Positions 31,326-43,354 of a stretch of DNA of 64,000 nt are shown one piece after another. Origin of the DNA: Triangularia verruculosa (Eukaryota; Ascomycota; Sordariomycetes; Sordariales; Podosporaceae). The position numbers and the translations under genes were made by a program. Below the pieces are notes generated by a model, which did no database searches, had not been told where the DNA came from, and saw only the letters and a list, made by a program, of their open reading frames with translations. How positions within the stretch are numbered: position 1 is the stretch's first letter; every line of letters starts with the position of its first letter. The stretch lies in contig MU863954.1 of NCBI GenBank assembly GCA_033296885.1, positions 1 through 64,000 on the forward strand, written 5' to 3'.

Positions 31326-33962
31326 TTAAACCCTCCACTCCCTCTCTACTCCAGGCTTCCCAACAACACCCCAGTCCCTCCTCCCAGTCAACAGCACCCT
31401 GCAAGCCTCAGCCCTAGCATACAGACTCACATCCCCCTTCCCAGCGCCCTTTCCTCTATCGCCCCTCCCAGCACCCTTACAAACTTCATCCACAACCTCG
31501 AGCACACCTCTACCATCCACGTCTCGAGCATGAACGTTGGCCCCGTGCTCCAGCAGCGTTGTAAGTGCTATTTTCCTCCCCAGCCTCGCCGCCACTAACA
31601 AGGCTGTCTCGCCCCTTCGATTCCTAGCCTCGATCTTGGACCCTTTGGCTCGTATGAGTGTTTCGAGAATGGCGAGCAGCGTCTTGGACTTGTCATCTTG
31701 GTCGTCGGAGATGTGGGTTATGAACGCCATCAGTGGGGTGTTGCCTGACTTGTCATAAGCATTGACATCAACCTGGGAGTGGTGAAGAAGACCGGTCAGA
31801 TGACGGAGACGGGTGGTGAGTGTGGATTCATTCGCTGGTGTTGTTGCTGGAGTAGCAGAGGCAGAGGATGGGGATGGGAAGGAGGTAATGGATTCTTTGG
31901 AAGAGCCGAGTTTTCGTTTGAGACTGGGTCGCTGGTGGATGGATGGCGCACTGATAGAAGAGGAGGAGACGTGGCGATTCATGGACTGCTGGTTAAGGAT
32001 GGCTTCTGCGAGACAATGCAGTCCGTTGCGGCCTTCAGCATCTTCCATCTGAGGGTTGTTGTAAGATGACTGTATAACTTCAACAAGGCGCGCATGGTAA
32101 GCCAAGAACGAGTCGTTATCGCTGGGAGAAGCAGAATGGCCGCGTGAAGGGCCACCAGTGGAGGAACTGGTAAGATACTCGGCCTGTGGCGACATGCTGC
32201 CCCCTCTTCTCGGAGGAATGTATGGACCCTGGTCGTCGGTTACGATGCTTCCGAGCGGGTTGAAGCCGAACGCATCCCGGTGGGCCGCACGGAGAGGATC
32301 AAACGGAGAGAAGAGATTGCCGAGGACCGCTGGATCCCTGACAAGTGCATAAGCTCGGTGGAAAAAGGTGCGTCCATACACATCAGCTTCGTACACAAGA
32401 TCTGGAGCGGTATCTTTGATGTATGACAACAGCTGCCTCAACAGTGTCGACGATTCGGCGAGGTTGAAGAACCACTCAAGGTTTAGGGTATGAAGGAACG
32501 TTTGACCTGCAGTGTTAATCATCTTGAGAATCTCGATATCGGAGCTGAGCACCATTCGAAAAAGAACGTCCTGGTAACCTTCTAATGTGGCAAATAAGTG
32601 CAGAGCGGTATTGCCGAAGCTATCGCGAAGGCCTAGGCTGCTAGGTGAAGGTTGATTGAGGATATGCCTTGCCCGTACACCTAGCTCGCCTGTTGGTAGT
32701 AGCCAGGAGTTTTGGTCAGTCGAAGTCTCCGCTGCTATCGAGCACCAGCAGTCTCCAACACCATGTTGCTGCCCTGGAAAGTCGGCACAATTTCGTCTAT
32801 GTGCGCTCAAGAAATCCCCTGGGACGGCGAAGGCTGGTTCCGGGAACGCTTCAAATGGCTCGTGGCTAATCTCTGTTTCGGGAAGATCGTCGTGATCGGA
32901 CCTGTCGCTGAGGGCAGCCGATGGCCTGCGCCCGGAGGAGATTTCGTCTTGTGAGCTTCCAGCGATGGTGAAATCTTTGATTAATGATGTAACTTGGCGC
33001 GCAAAATTTGTGGAACAGTCCGATAGCCTCCTTTTGAGATCTTGAACCATGGCAGAACATCTGTCACTGGAGCCTGCAAAGTCGGTGACTTCAGTCGTTT
33101 GAGCGCTCAGGGGTAGCGACCACCGTATCGGGCTAAGAAGAGCGTCCGGCGAACCTGCAAAGTCGAAGGAAGGCCCTTCCTCCACCCTGCGGCTTGAACC
33201 AGAAATAGACGAAACTTCAGTCTTTGCCAGGTTATTATCTTTCTGTAGACACTCAAAACCGTCAGTTGCTTTCACTCGTTCAACAGTAACTACCACTGAC
33301 CTCGCTATACAAGGCATCCAGAGTGACTCCATGGGCACCGGATTCATAGGTTGAGGCTCCCATGTTCTTTCTTCGGCGGGTGGTCGAGGCAACGAGGTTG
33401 CTGATACGTTGGTTCATTTCTATCCGTGACTCTGGCCGAAGATATCGGGGATCATTGTCCAGCATCTTGTGGATTGTCTTTTGAGCCGAGTTTTTTCTAC
33501 ATGTCTGTCAGCTCCTTCGGCTCCTTGCCAATCCCGATTGCCGCACCTCGGTTTGAATACATCATCTTCAAGAACTCTGATGATTCTTTCGATGGATAGT
33601 GTCGTGTAGAGATATAATCGGGCTAGTTTCCGTGATCGTGAGACTGTCCATTGCGGTGGTCGACCGATACGGGAGCCTTCCCTAGACGGTGCAGTAGTAG
33701 TGACGGAGCCTGGAGACGGTGACGAGGCCATACTGTCGAAGACGCAAGGCTTGGTGAAGACGCTTGAGCATGGCCGACGGCGGTTAACGGGGAACGAGAC
33801 CTGATATTCATTGGCATCGACGTGGTCGAATGTATCTATTCCATAGAGGCCATACATGACAAGGCCAGCCTGTGTCTGTCCCGGTCCAAGGTGAGGCATC
33901 ATGTCTGCAGGCATAATCGTCGATATCGAGATAGGTAAAGGTGATACTCCGGTTTTCGCCAT
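31326..33962 (-). CDS. ankyrin-repeat protein with Clr5-like N-terminal domain
   Basis: Three exons on the minus strand: 33962-33547, 33496-33301 and 33242-31326, giving 842 residues. Introns are 50 and 58 nt (GTGCGG...TAG, GTCAGT...CAG). The join at DVFKPR/KNSAQK restores a conserved helical block, WTVSRSRKLARLYLYTTLSI through IHKMLDNDPRYLRPESR, resembling the Clr5-type domain found at the N-terminus of fungal ankyrin proteins. Ankyrin units include GNTALHLFATLEGYQD, GQTFLHTLN, GRTFFHRAYAL, KSGNTPLMAFI and RRGETALLVAARLGRKIALT. Ser-rich linkers separate them. It is likely an intracellular scaffold or regulator, possibly nuclear. No toxin or NTPase domain is seen. Confidence 0.8.
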
Positions 33963-36117
33963 TGTTTAATGCGGACAATTCCGAGTGTTTATTTTATCAA
34001 GGAGAAGAAAACAGAGGGGCGGGTGCAAGAATCGTCCCCTGCTCTGTTCCTGGGCCGAGTGGGGGGAGTTGGTCGCAAATCGTAAACGGAATCGAACATG
34101 TTCCGCAAAGGGGTGGTGATGAGCAACTGAGGGAGAAATCAAATGTGGTGCAGCAAGGGGGAAGGCAGAGCGCCAAAGGGGGTCTGATGGTGAGGTACAT
34201 GGTCCTGTGGGATGAGATGGTGGGTGGCACGGGTATCTCGCTAAGTATAAAAAGTCGGATGCAACATCGAAGGCTTCTGTGTAGCTTCCACGCAGCTTCC
34301 ATGCATGTTCCAGAAGTACGTCCCCTGTATGATGACGGCGCGGACCAACGCGGCGACGTCTGTGCCGCCTTGGGGCTCCTCTGCGAAGCCAATGGATTGA
34401 CAGGGGTTGGCAACCACCAGATGGCAGGGCTTCATGCCTTTCTGACAGGCGGTAAGGGAGCAGCACTCAGCGGGAGCCAAGCCCGGTTGTTTGTTTGTGT
34501 CGTTCTGCAACTCTGTCACCACGTAAGGCCCTGATTCTGTTGTGTCTGGGGTTGCATCGAGTGTCGATATTTTGGTTCCCCTCGCCTTGCCCATAGCGAT
34601 CCATAGTGTCGGATGGTGCAGTAGCGGGGGCGGCGTACCAGTCCGGATACGCGCTGGATCCGCCGATAGATGCGGGGAGTGGTTCGCTCGAGGGAGCAAA
34701 CGTGAATGGCGGGGGATGGCCGGGATGACGAGAGCACATCTTGGCTGCAGCTGGAAACTCCTTCTAGAAGGCTTCCATGCATGCGCCGCGATATTGCTTG
34801 CCCCCAGGGGTTGGTTGCAGCCCACACCTTGTTTCCAGAGGCTTTGGTTATGCCGCCAAGTATATGGCTGGGCTTGTTTGCACCTCTTTTCTGCGGCTGG
34901 CCCCATTCGTTAGCTATCAGCGAGCCCAAGCGACGGAATGACCGAGCAGACAGCTGCGTACCGGAACCAGGTGATGCTTAACTAACCGGCGTGTCCGCAT
35001 CAGCCCAATTGTTCATTATTTTCCCTACAAAACCGCCACGATGTCATTTCCAAGTTTGTGGCCTCTTCTACCACTGCTGGCACCAATCTGTTGTTTCATG
35101 CTGAGAACCGGCGCTCGACATCCGCAAACATTTTGGGTATCGTTTAGTGGACATCGCCGTAACTGTTCGCAGCAGGCTGCAATTTGCGATCGGCGCTGCA
35201 ACATAGTACGGGTGGAAGGTGATGAAGAAGTGCAGAAAAGGGTCAGGCGATCTAGCGTGTGATGGGAAGAAAATCAGGTGGGGAAACCCTTGATTTTCTG
35301 CGCAGAAGGGCCCGTGATCTTCCGCTTTGGTGCGCCAACAAGAAGAATTTCGAGCATGTAAGAGAAAATGTCGGGACCTGGAAAGGCAACAATAGCTCCA
35401 TCACTAGCTTGCTGTCTTGCTCCTTCCCTTGCTTTCCTCCCCAGAGGCTGGAGCCTGCATTACATAAGAGGGGGACATCACTGAGATGACGAAATCAAAG
35501 AATCGAATCTCAGGCGTCGGGTTCTGAACAGACTCCACCTCACCAGACAACAAGAAACTCGATACAGACGCAACAGATGTGCCAGTGCGGCATTGGTTTT
35601 ACGCCTTCGGAGGTTTGTTTCTGCAGGTCACATCGACGTTTCGCGAGGTATCTTATCTCAGGACCTCAAGCCTGGACCTCATCACAGTGTCACGCTCTTT
35701 AAGGATGATAGTGCAATTACCCCTCACCTGCAACTTGGGGCCAGTCCGGGACGGCAAGATCCGCCTCGCAATCTGTCCCCCCTGGCCTCCACTTGGACCT
35801 CGAAGATTAACAAGTCTTAGGTTTGTACATGGTCGGCTACCACGTGCTCCGATTTCAGGACTGCCATCATCCGACACGACTTTACGAATTTGGGACTCGA
35901 AACATCTTCGATCAATAGCCCTACTGTATATACCGGGTACGTAATCATATATGGACATTCAAATCATCACTAATGGCCCTCCGCACGACCCCCACGCCCT
36001 GACGGATAGGAAACTGGAGACGGCCGCCCGAATGCACTGTGCCGTTGGAGGCTCCGCTGCCGCCACCAGATCGTACCCGCCCCGCACTCCTGCCTCGACT
36101 CGAAAATTGACCTGAAT
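33963..36117. other. 2.1-kb stretch without recognisable gene
   Basis: Holds the ankyrin gene promoter and the 3' flank of the esterase. Overlapping frames of up to 221 codons (for example 34241-34906 minus) lack domain motifs and compete with frames of equal length on both strands, so none is called. Confidence 0.4.
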
Positions 36118-37153
36118 CTAGGCGACCAAGCCGAAGAATTTCAACATGGTCTGCTCGTTCACAGACGGAGCGTGGCCCACGCCCTGTCCGAAGAAGCCCT
36201 GGACCTTGGTGCCGTCGCCGTAGATGTGCTGAGTGAACTGCGAGGAGGGAACACCTTGCACCTGGCTGGTGAGAGATACGCCATGAATGTTTGACCACTG
36301 CTTCAACGCCTCGGTGGCGCATTGCGGGCGAACAAGAGTGTCGGCGTTTCCGTGGGTAATCATCATGCGGGGACGGCGTCCGTTGTACCCAGGGTATGAG
36401 TGGCGGACAAAGTTGCCCCATTCCTGCGGAGTCTTCTGGAGACCCTGAGCGCAGGTCTGGTTGGCGCTGAAGGGAGTCGCTCCGGGGGCGCCTGCACAGA
36501 ATAGGAGGTGGCCTGTCAGTACAATATTCTCGACTGTTTGCTGGACAGGGACAAGAAACAAAAGAGTTGCACGTACCGGCGAAGCAAGCGTGGGCGGTAC
36601 CCGAGTAGGCGGCACCAGCCTCAAACACCTCGGGGTAAGAGCCAGCCATCACGTTGGTCATCATACCGCCGCTGGAGAAGCCCATGACATAGACCTTCTC
36701 CTTGTTGCCCTGATACTTATCAAGGGTGTAGTTGACCATGGAGATGATACCGCCGGCATCGCCACCGCCATTGTGGGTAAGACTGGCGGCGTTGTGAACA
36801 TCCCAGCAGTTGCTCTGGTTCGGGGTGCTTGGGTAGATCAGGATGAAGCCGTTCTGGTCGGCAAACGATGGGAGCCTGGTGCCGCTGAACCATTGCTGGC
36901 CAGTACCTCCGCAAGGATGAAGCTGTGCAACGGTGTCCATCATCAGTCACAACCGCAAACCAGAAGAAATAAGAGGCTCGTTGCGAATCCTTACCGCCAC
37001 AATGATGGCCGGGTTGGTGGCCACACGGTCAGGAACATAAATGTACATCTGGATCCTGCTGGGATTGTTGCCAAAGTTTTGGACCTGCTGGAGCGAAGCA
37101 CCGAAGGCAGACTGCGCCATGGCGGCGACGCCAAGAAGAGACTTGATTTGCAT
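36118..37153 (-). CDS. secreted CE1-type esterase (acetylxylan/feruloyl esterase, PHB-depolymerase fold)
   Basis: Exons 37153-36995, 36922-36577 and 36491-36118 give 292 residues. Introns (72 and 85 nt) have GTAAGG and GTACGT donors and CAG acceptors. The signal peptide (about 1-19) has the core SLLGVAAMAQSAFGA. Family motifs: PAIIVALHPCGGT (oxyanion region), the nucleophile elbow GFSSGG (Ser136), and the late acid and His regions around HGNADTLVRP and GVGHAPSVNEQ. Relatives remove acetyl or feruloyl groups from xylan. There is no carbohydrate-binding module. Which ester is cut cannot be decided from the sequence. An alternative minus-strand frame ending at 35945 is a shadow created by intron read-through. 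Confidence 0.9.
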
Positions 37154-37252
37154 GCTGGGCACGTTGAAGGCAGGCGAACACGGGCGATGATTCAAAAAGA
37201 TGGCTGGATCGTAGCTGTCACGAACATCAAACAATGGCGCAACAGTTCGAGA

Positions 37253-37260
37253 TATATATA
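37253..37260 (-). promoter_or_regulatory. TATA box of the CE1 esterase gene
   Basis: TATATATA at about 100 bp upstream of the esterase ATG (37153) on the minus strand. Spacing suits a core promoter of an inducible secreted enzyme. Confidence 0.5.
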
Positions 37261-37269
37261 CTCGACATC

Positions 37270-39060
37270 TACACTGTTGTCGACTAATATGACTTCTTTC
37301 CTCGCTTCTACCCCCACAATGTCACGGTAACACCACGCTGGGCACTGGGATCGGAATCGGCAGGTTAAAACAACGCCCAAGCCACAGGCACGCCGGAACA
37401 TACAAGCGAGATTGCCCAATTGGGGTGTTCAGAGCCGGCGATCAGGCGGGTAAATCTTCAAGGTGACACCAGGACGCTCCGCACGCACTTGAGCCGTCAA
37501 CCTGGTCCAAGATGGCACCCGCATATAAGAGGCTCTCTAAGAACCCCAACTGCCAAACTTGGGGAAGCGATATCACCGTCTAAGAATCGGCATGTGTTAT
37601 CGGCATCTACACCCCGCAAAGAAAACACCTTCCTCAGCTTCACACCCCTTGGCCTACCCTAGGCTTGTTTCTATCTCACACAACAAGGGTACTATGGGCG
37701 CCTCACCGATGCGGCCTCGGAGTTGTCGGAACTACCCCACAACGTGTCTGCCACGTCGAGTGTCAATGCATACGTCACAAGCGTCTAAAAGTCTTGTTCA
37801 TCCAGAGATGAAGGCCTTTTTACCAGTTTTCGGGTTTTGACTACGGCAACTTGTCCTGCTACCATCGTGGCTCCACTCCGAAGCCTTGTCTTCGGTACCT
37901 TTATGACCGATTCTAGGCTATCAAGCGCTCCAACAGCATCATCCCATTTATCCAGAGCGTGGGTTGTGTCTGTAGCTGTAACCAAAACGCAGATAAAGAG
38001 CGTAGCCAGCCCCTCGAGATGCCGGAGTCACTGCCGATGTTGTTGTGAGTCGCATGATGAAGTTGGGCATCCTCCGAGCCATGATGAGCCTGAAGTCACG
38101 AACCGGATATTCGGCCATGATCACCACCGCAACATCGTCTTCGCGTCTTGGTTGCGGCGAATTCAGCAGCTGAGAATGTAGTCCGGAGTCTGAGAGCGGA
38201 TTCATGTTGGGTGGCAAAGTGCACAAAGTGGAGTCGTTGGGAAAGACCGCAGGTTGGTAGAATGATTTTCGAGATACGGCGCACGCTTTACGCCTTGGAC
38301 ACAAACGAGGCGCTTGTTTCGTCACCGTTGAACCCTCGACCTGGTGCAGGTTTTAGCTTCTCATCGTCGTGCAACAGATCAAAGCTAAAGCCAACAGTTT
38401 CTGTTTTTAGGGCAACTAGCTTGCAGCCGCTCCACATTAGGACAATCCTAGATCATTAGGGCCAAGAATGGTACATCCATCTGCCTTTGGGGAGACGCCG
38501 ACGTCCAAGTCGCTTTATTTTAGATGGTTAAGATTCTTGTTGGCTGGGTTCCAGGTCCGTGTACTGCATCTTCGGAGACCCTGCACTGCCAGATCCCAAT
38601 TCTCGGAAATTCACGAACAGATGGCTGGTATCAGAAGGACCAGGACTAAGAGATAGCTTGGTTGAAGATTTGAACCTGCTTTTATTTGTCCAGCTACTGC
38701 AGGTCTGAACGGAACCATGCCATTCTTAGGGACTTAGTGTATTGGAAATTGGTTGCTAGGGGCAAAGTATGTCATTTTTCGCCTCGTCCTTACTCCCAGC
38801 CATGAAACACTTTGACAATATCGTCGTCAGCTTCAGTGCCGGATTCCGTACCTCCAGACCCGAGAGGTTGGAACTCAAAGATACATATACAACACCAACG
38901 CACTCTCTTCAGCTTCCTCTCAGCATCCTACAATCATCTACACACTCACACATTCATACCCCTTCCCTTAATAATACACTCGCTTTATTACACTCTACTA
39001 CCAGCCTTAATAATCCAATTCACATCACCAACCAAATTCCAACAAAAACCACAAGCCAAA
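37270..39060. other. intergenic between esterase and small secreted protein
   Basis: About 1.8 kb without a supported gene. Short frames at 37785-38325 and 38148-38656 lack motifs. A CT/CA-rich leader (about 38890-39060) precedes the next ATG. Confidence 0.4.
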
Positions 39061-39582
39061 ATGCGCACTTCAACCTTCTTCGCCACTGCCTCTGCCCTGG
39101 CCCTCACCGCCACCGCTTCCCCTCTTTTCAACACCTCCCCATCCAACCCCCTCCTCGAGGAGCGCCAACAATGCGGCACCATCTACCCTAACCTCCGCAA
39201 CTCCCCCACCGCCCCTCCTCCTTACCAAGTCTCCATCTCCTCCGCAGACGCGTCCGGCATCGAGATCGGTTTCACCATTCCCTCATCAGTCGTCGCTGCC
39301 GGCACGGGCCCCTGCGAGCTGATCCTCGACCTCTCCTCCTCCCAAGCAGCTGTCGATGGCTCGGCAAAGATCAACGTGTACGCCCTCGACGGTCCGGACG
39401 CTAACGCGTTGGTCGGCACGACGCAGTTCTACCAGGGGAGCAAGGCTACGATCAACAGCTGGGCTTGCAGGGAGCAGATGTGCTTTAGACTGGAGGTTGC
39501 TTCGGAGTCGGAGGGCAAGGAGGTTTCTTTTGAAGAGGTGGGAGTTCAAGGGGCGGGCTTCTGGATGAAGTATGGCTGCTAA
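39061..39582 (+). CDS. small secreted cysteine-containing protein
   Basis: An ATG at 39061 with a good context (AAAATG) opens 173 codons. A signal peptide (about 1-20, FFATASALALTATASP) is followed by a propeptide-like segment ending LLEERQQC, and a domain of about 120 residues with four to five Cys, beta-rich, ending GFWMKYGC. The layout recalls fungal secreted proteins with a But2-like C-terminal domain, but I cannot confirm that. It could be a cell-wall protein or effector candidate. Longer upstream in-frame extension exists but would bury the signal peptide, so the internal ATG is preferred. Confidence 0.75.
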   Translation: MRTSTFFATASALALTATASPLFNTSPSNPLLEERQQCGTIYPNLRNSPTAPPPYQVSISSADASGIEIGFTIPSSVVAAGTGPCELILDLSSSQAAVDGSAKINVYALDGPDANALVGTTQFYQGSKATINSWACREQMCFRLEVASESEGKEVSFEEVGVQGAGFWMKYGC

Positions 39583-39950
39583 GGAGGTACAAGGACAGGA
39601 TGAGAGAGGAGGAGAGAAGGATTTGACACTTTAGCGATATTATCACGGCATTAATACCCCCCTTTCACAGAACACATTTAGCACTAATACCCTTTTTTAC
39701 AACACTTTATTCATGCTTCACCTAATACACCCTTCACTTGATATACTTTTTAATCACAGTTCGTCGTTGGAGTTTGTTGTACGATAGGAGGTCATTTTGT
39801 CACAGCGGGGGATTCTAGAAAGGTTTACTCGTTCTTGAAAATTGTAGGACAGATAGTTTTCAAGTTCAATTTTCAACAAAGAGTCGCAAATTTAATTACT
39901 CTTGTTTTGTGCGTCAACCTACCATCTGACATTCAACCTTAGGTGCTTGT
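39583..39950. other. AT-rich 3' flank, nothing recognised
   Basis: Sequence between the small secreted protein gene and the 3' end of the decayed ankyrin gene. It holds T-rich tracts and no gene. Confidence 0.4.
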
Positions 39951-42900
39951 CTAGTGGACAGGATGAGCCATGACCCAAGAGAACTTCCATACCATTTTTG
40001 GCTTCTTTTGTAAACCCGTCTGTCTTTGCATCAGAGAATCCTTTGACCTGCCACCTTGATCTCCAGCGCTCAGATAGTCTTCATGGTCCTCGTCATCCTT
40101 TTCACCTTCCGAATGATTGTAGAATCTGAGGCCGTCATCTTCATGGTTACTTTCATAGTCGTCATTACCACCTCCAGGAATGTACTCAATGCTATAGCTG
40201 GCCTTGTTCAGATGGAAGTCCTCGCGGCGGTAATCAAACGTGAAAAGACATGACTTGAGTTCGCCGCCGCAAACACAAATTTTCTCCTCGTCTCGTGCCA
40301 TAAGTACTTCTTGCTTAGGGGTTGCTGGCCAACATTCCCAATGATACGAGTGGTATAGGTACGGACATCTCTCCTCCCAGCCCTTTCGTAGCATCCGAAA
40401 CGCTTCGTAAGTATACCACTAGCCACAGGGTGGGCAATGAAACGAGACAGGCTTGATTCGTCTTGTAAGATGGGCATCTCGGCTAAGTCAAGCCCGCCGT
40501 ATTTTTGCCTGAGCCAGGTCAAGACCGCCCATTGGCTTGGCTCAAGACTTGCAAGCCTTATAGGGTTAAGGTTATATATACATACCAGTCGGTATAATCA
40601 ACGACCCAACCAGGGTCGAATTGGAGTCACCCACGGTAACGGAGAAACCGCCGGAAGGCTTACAAGCCAGTAGGATGGGATAAATCGCGATAGTTTTGAG
40701 CTAACCCGAGGTCTTATTGCCGTAGGTAGGCTATGTAGGATGAAACTCACCCAGGCTTAACTTGACTCATTTCAATGCCCACCCTGACTTGATATAGTTC
40801 ATACGGCGGGGAAAGTGTCTCCGGGACTTCTAAATATCATAACCGCAAATATGCAAGGCAGAGTCCCAAACGTCTTCCCAGGGGATCCTGCTGCCAAAAA
40901 GGTCGTGCTCCCGTTGGCAGTTTATCTTGTAAGCAAAGTCCGAGACCGATCTTCTAAAATTGTCTTTCGCATAACTATACATCAACGCCATTTGAAATAA
41001 GAAAGACCAATGCACTTTGAATGAAAATAAGGAATGGTTGGAAAACAGGGGATTCCGGTTCTCCAAACCAGAAACTGTCCATGAACGAAGAGTCGGCGAG
41101 ATCGACTTCAAAATTTGACCTGACCAAATCACCCAAGAAGTGGAAGGAGGGACCGGTCCTGCTACTGTCCACGAGATTTGACAGTAATAAATGCAAACAG
41201 GTGAGACCGAAACGAGCTCGTTCGCATATGTCATTCTTTTGACGCAAGAGTCGATGAAATGGCTGAATCGACAAGTGTTCATAAGTGTCGATGGAGATAA
41301 TGCCACACAGTAGTAGTAAGAAATCGCTTGCACATTTCATTATAGGCTCTAGAAAGGTACGGTCGTGGCGAAGATCCTGTGGCATCAAATGGAGGGTGAG
41401 TAGAGAATTCACACCGAGTTGGACAGCCTGCTGTATAGATCGTTAGATTGGGCACGATACCACCTATATCATGAAATTCCGTTGGTGGCGGGTCAGGTAC
41501 CTAGGTAGGCGAGTACCTAAGGTAAATTTACGCACCATTCCGGAGAAGCATTTAAATCTTTGAATCAAGTCGGACGTGGCCTTCGATTCCAGACTTGGGT
41601 CTGCACCAAACTCCAGCAGTGTCTTGATAGTTGCCATCGCACGTTGGTCCATTTTGTAGCGCCAGAGGGCGAGATGAAGCGGTGTGCTGGCACAGAATCA
41701 GCTATTGCTCATCCGCCACTAGTAAGTAAACATACTGGTTGTATTGTCGTTCGTTGTTAGATACCTCATCAACCTCGAGCCCGCTCTCTGTCAGAAATCG
41801 ACATAACGCCGTTTGGTTACCTAGGCATGCATACTAATCATTGTCAGCTATGTTGTTGTAAGCACATCTCTATAAATAGGCTTCACACCCAAAACAGGTG
41901 ATGTTCGGGGTGTGAGACAAGAACCCATTTCGAATGTCCAGTGTGTATTCATATCATGGAGATTGAAGACTTACGTGAAGTAGCGTCCATTCATTTTCGT
42001 CCTGATCGTACAGACTGGCCTTCCCACTGTTGAACAACGACACCAAGTCCTTTGTGCTGCCTTGAAATGCTAGCGAAAACGCCTTGTGCGCTTTCGGTAC
42101 AGTGTTCTTGACGTATATGCTAGGTATGCTAGCCACTGTCCCGAAATCGCGTTCCCATTGCCGGAGCCTCAGTGCCATTACAGGCTGGGAATTGTGCGGA
42201 TGAAAGGTGATGATGGCGAAAAAGTCTCTCATAACTCGATTGATATGTGTCTTCGTCCTCTTGTCGAACCCGACGCCTTCGTCTTTGGCACTTGATCGAT
42301 ATCGTCATAACTCCATCGGCTAGGTTGATAGACTTTTGCTTCCGTACATGTTGAAGCAGCGAGCCTCCGGAAACTGGCTGGTGCCGCTTGGATGCTGTGA
42401 GTCATGTAGGTAAGCTGTTGGTATTCTTTTTGAAAACAGATGTAATGTCTTACCGCGTCTGTTGATGTCAACCGAGGGAGAAGATAGAATGAGACCGCTG
42501 ACGAGCTGCAACTCACGTCTAATATCCTGCACCTTCTCCTGTTCACTATAGCATGAGTCCACTGTTGCTACCGCGGTTGCTGCCACTCTGCGGATCCCGG
42601 GAGGCTGTGTGCTATGCTTTTGCGCAGTCTGAACCAAGAGCTGAAGATCTTCAATCAGCTGCGCTGCGTTCTCAGATTGGACGGTCCCCCTGGTCTGACT
42701 GACAACATCCAGCAGGCGAGAGATGCTTTCCACCAACTTTGAACCCGGTTCGAAAGCCTCTGGTTCTACCAAACGCTCTCCGGGTTTGTCTGCGTAGTTC
42801 GCCGGTTCTTCAAGAGTCTTGTCAATGGTCGCATCTGAATTGAACCGTTCTTTGAGCCCGTCGACGTTGCCTTCAAGCTTTATTAACATTTCGTAGATTT

Positions 42901-43354
42901 GCGATGCTTGTGATTCTGATGCGGGCTTGTATCTCATCTGTATCACATTGAGATGAAGGGTTAATAGTGCAACATGACCCTGCACGGTTTGCCTCATCAG
43001 TTGCAGCTCCTTCTCGCACAACAAAGCTTTGAACCGTTTCCAAAACTGCACGCGATGCCGGTTTGTCGATTGAATGCTGAATTGCTGAATACGAGTTTCA
43101 ATGGCGGCCATGTCGGCTGCACAGCTTTTGGTAGCCCCTGCCAGACCCGTCGAGTCGTTGAGATTTGTGACATTGGTTGGAAGAGCAGGAATCTCTTGCA
43201 GTATCAGCTGAAGCTATAACGTGTAGTTGGTAAGATCCAGCACAACTTGCGATCCATCTTTTAGAGCCGAGAAGGTCTGGTGAATGATCCTGGTCGATTT
43301 CAAGGTGATTTGAACCAATGTAAAAATCCCAGCAACTGCGCCGGCGAGCTCCAT
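39951..43354 (-). pseudogene. decayed STAND-like N-domain/ankyrin gene, split by a MITE
   Basis: Read on the minus strand from the ATG at 43354. The N-terminal helical domain (MELAGAVAGIFTLVQ...) is of the type found before ankyrin or NACHT modules in fungi. Breaks: TAG at 43216-43214 (codon 47; the frame continues through an ATG at 43111); an intron 42453-42395; a one-base shift near 42232-42250; TGA at 41700-41698; a shift near 41000; and TAG at 40832-40830. Between them, family pieces are clear: DENEWTLLH, YACLGNQTALCRFL, STPLHLALWRYKM, and the late SVSDFAYK...WDSALHICGYDI block. The coding trace continues through a transposon (40426-40786) into an acidic C-terminus ending at 39951. Confidence 0.7.
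40426..40786. mobile_element. hAT-like MITE, copy A, inserted in the ankyrin pseudogene
   Basis: 361 bp bounded by inverted ends CAGGGTGGGCAATGA and the complementary TCAATGCCCACCCTG. It has no coding capacity. The interior has AAGCC- and GAG-rich subterminal words and a TATATATA stretch shared with copy B. The flanking octamers (ACTAGCCA at 40418-40425 and ACTTGATA at 40787-40794) agree at five of eight positions, compatible with an aged 8-bp duplication. CAGGG-type ends with 8-bp duplications point to the hAT superfamily. Confidence 0.75.

Noticed and set aside
34241..34906. 221-codon minus-strand frame
   Set aside because: Several frames of similar length overlap on both strands, and none has a recognisable domain.
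35945..36943. 332-codon minus-strand frame at the esterase
   Set aside because: It reads through the second intron into another frame. The spliced model ending at 36118 gives the full esterase fold.
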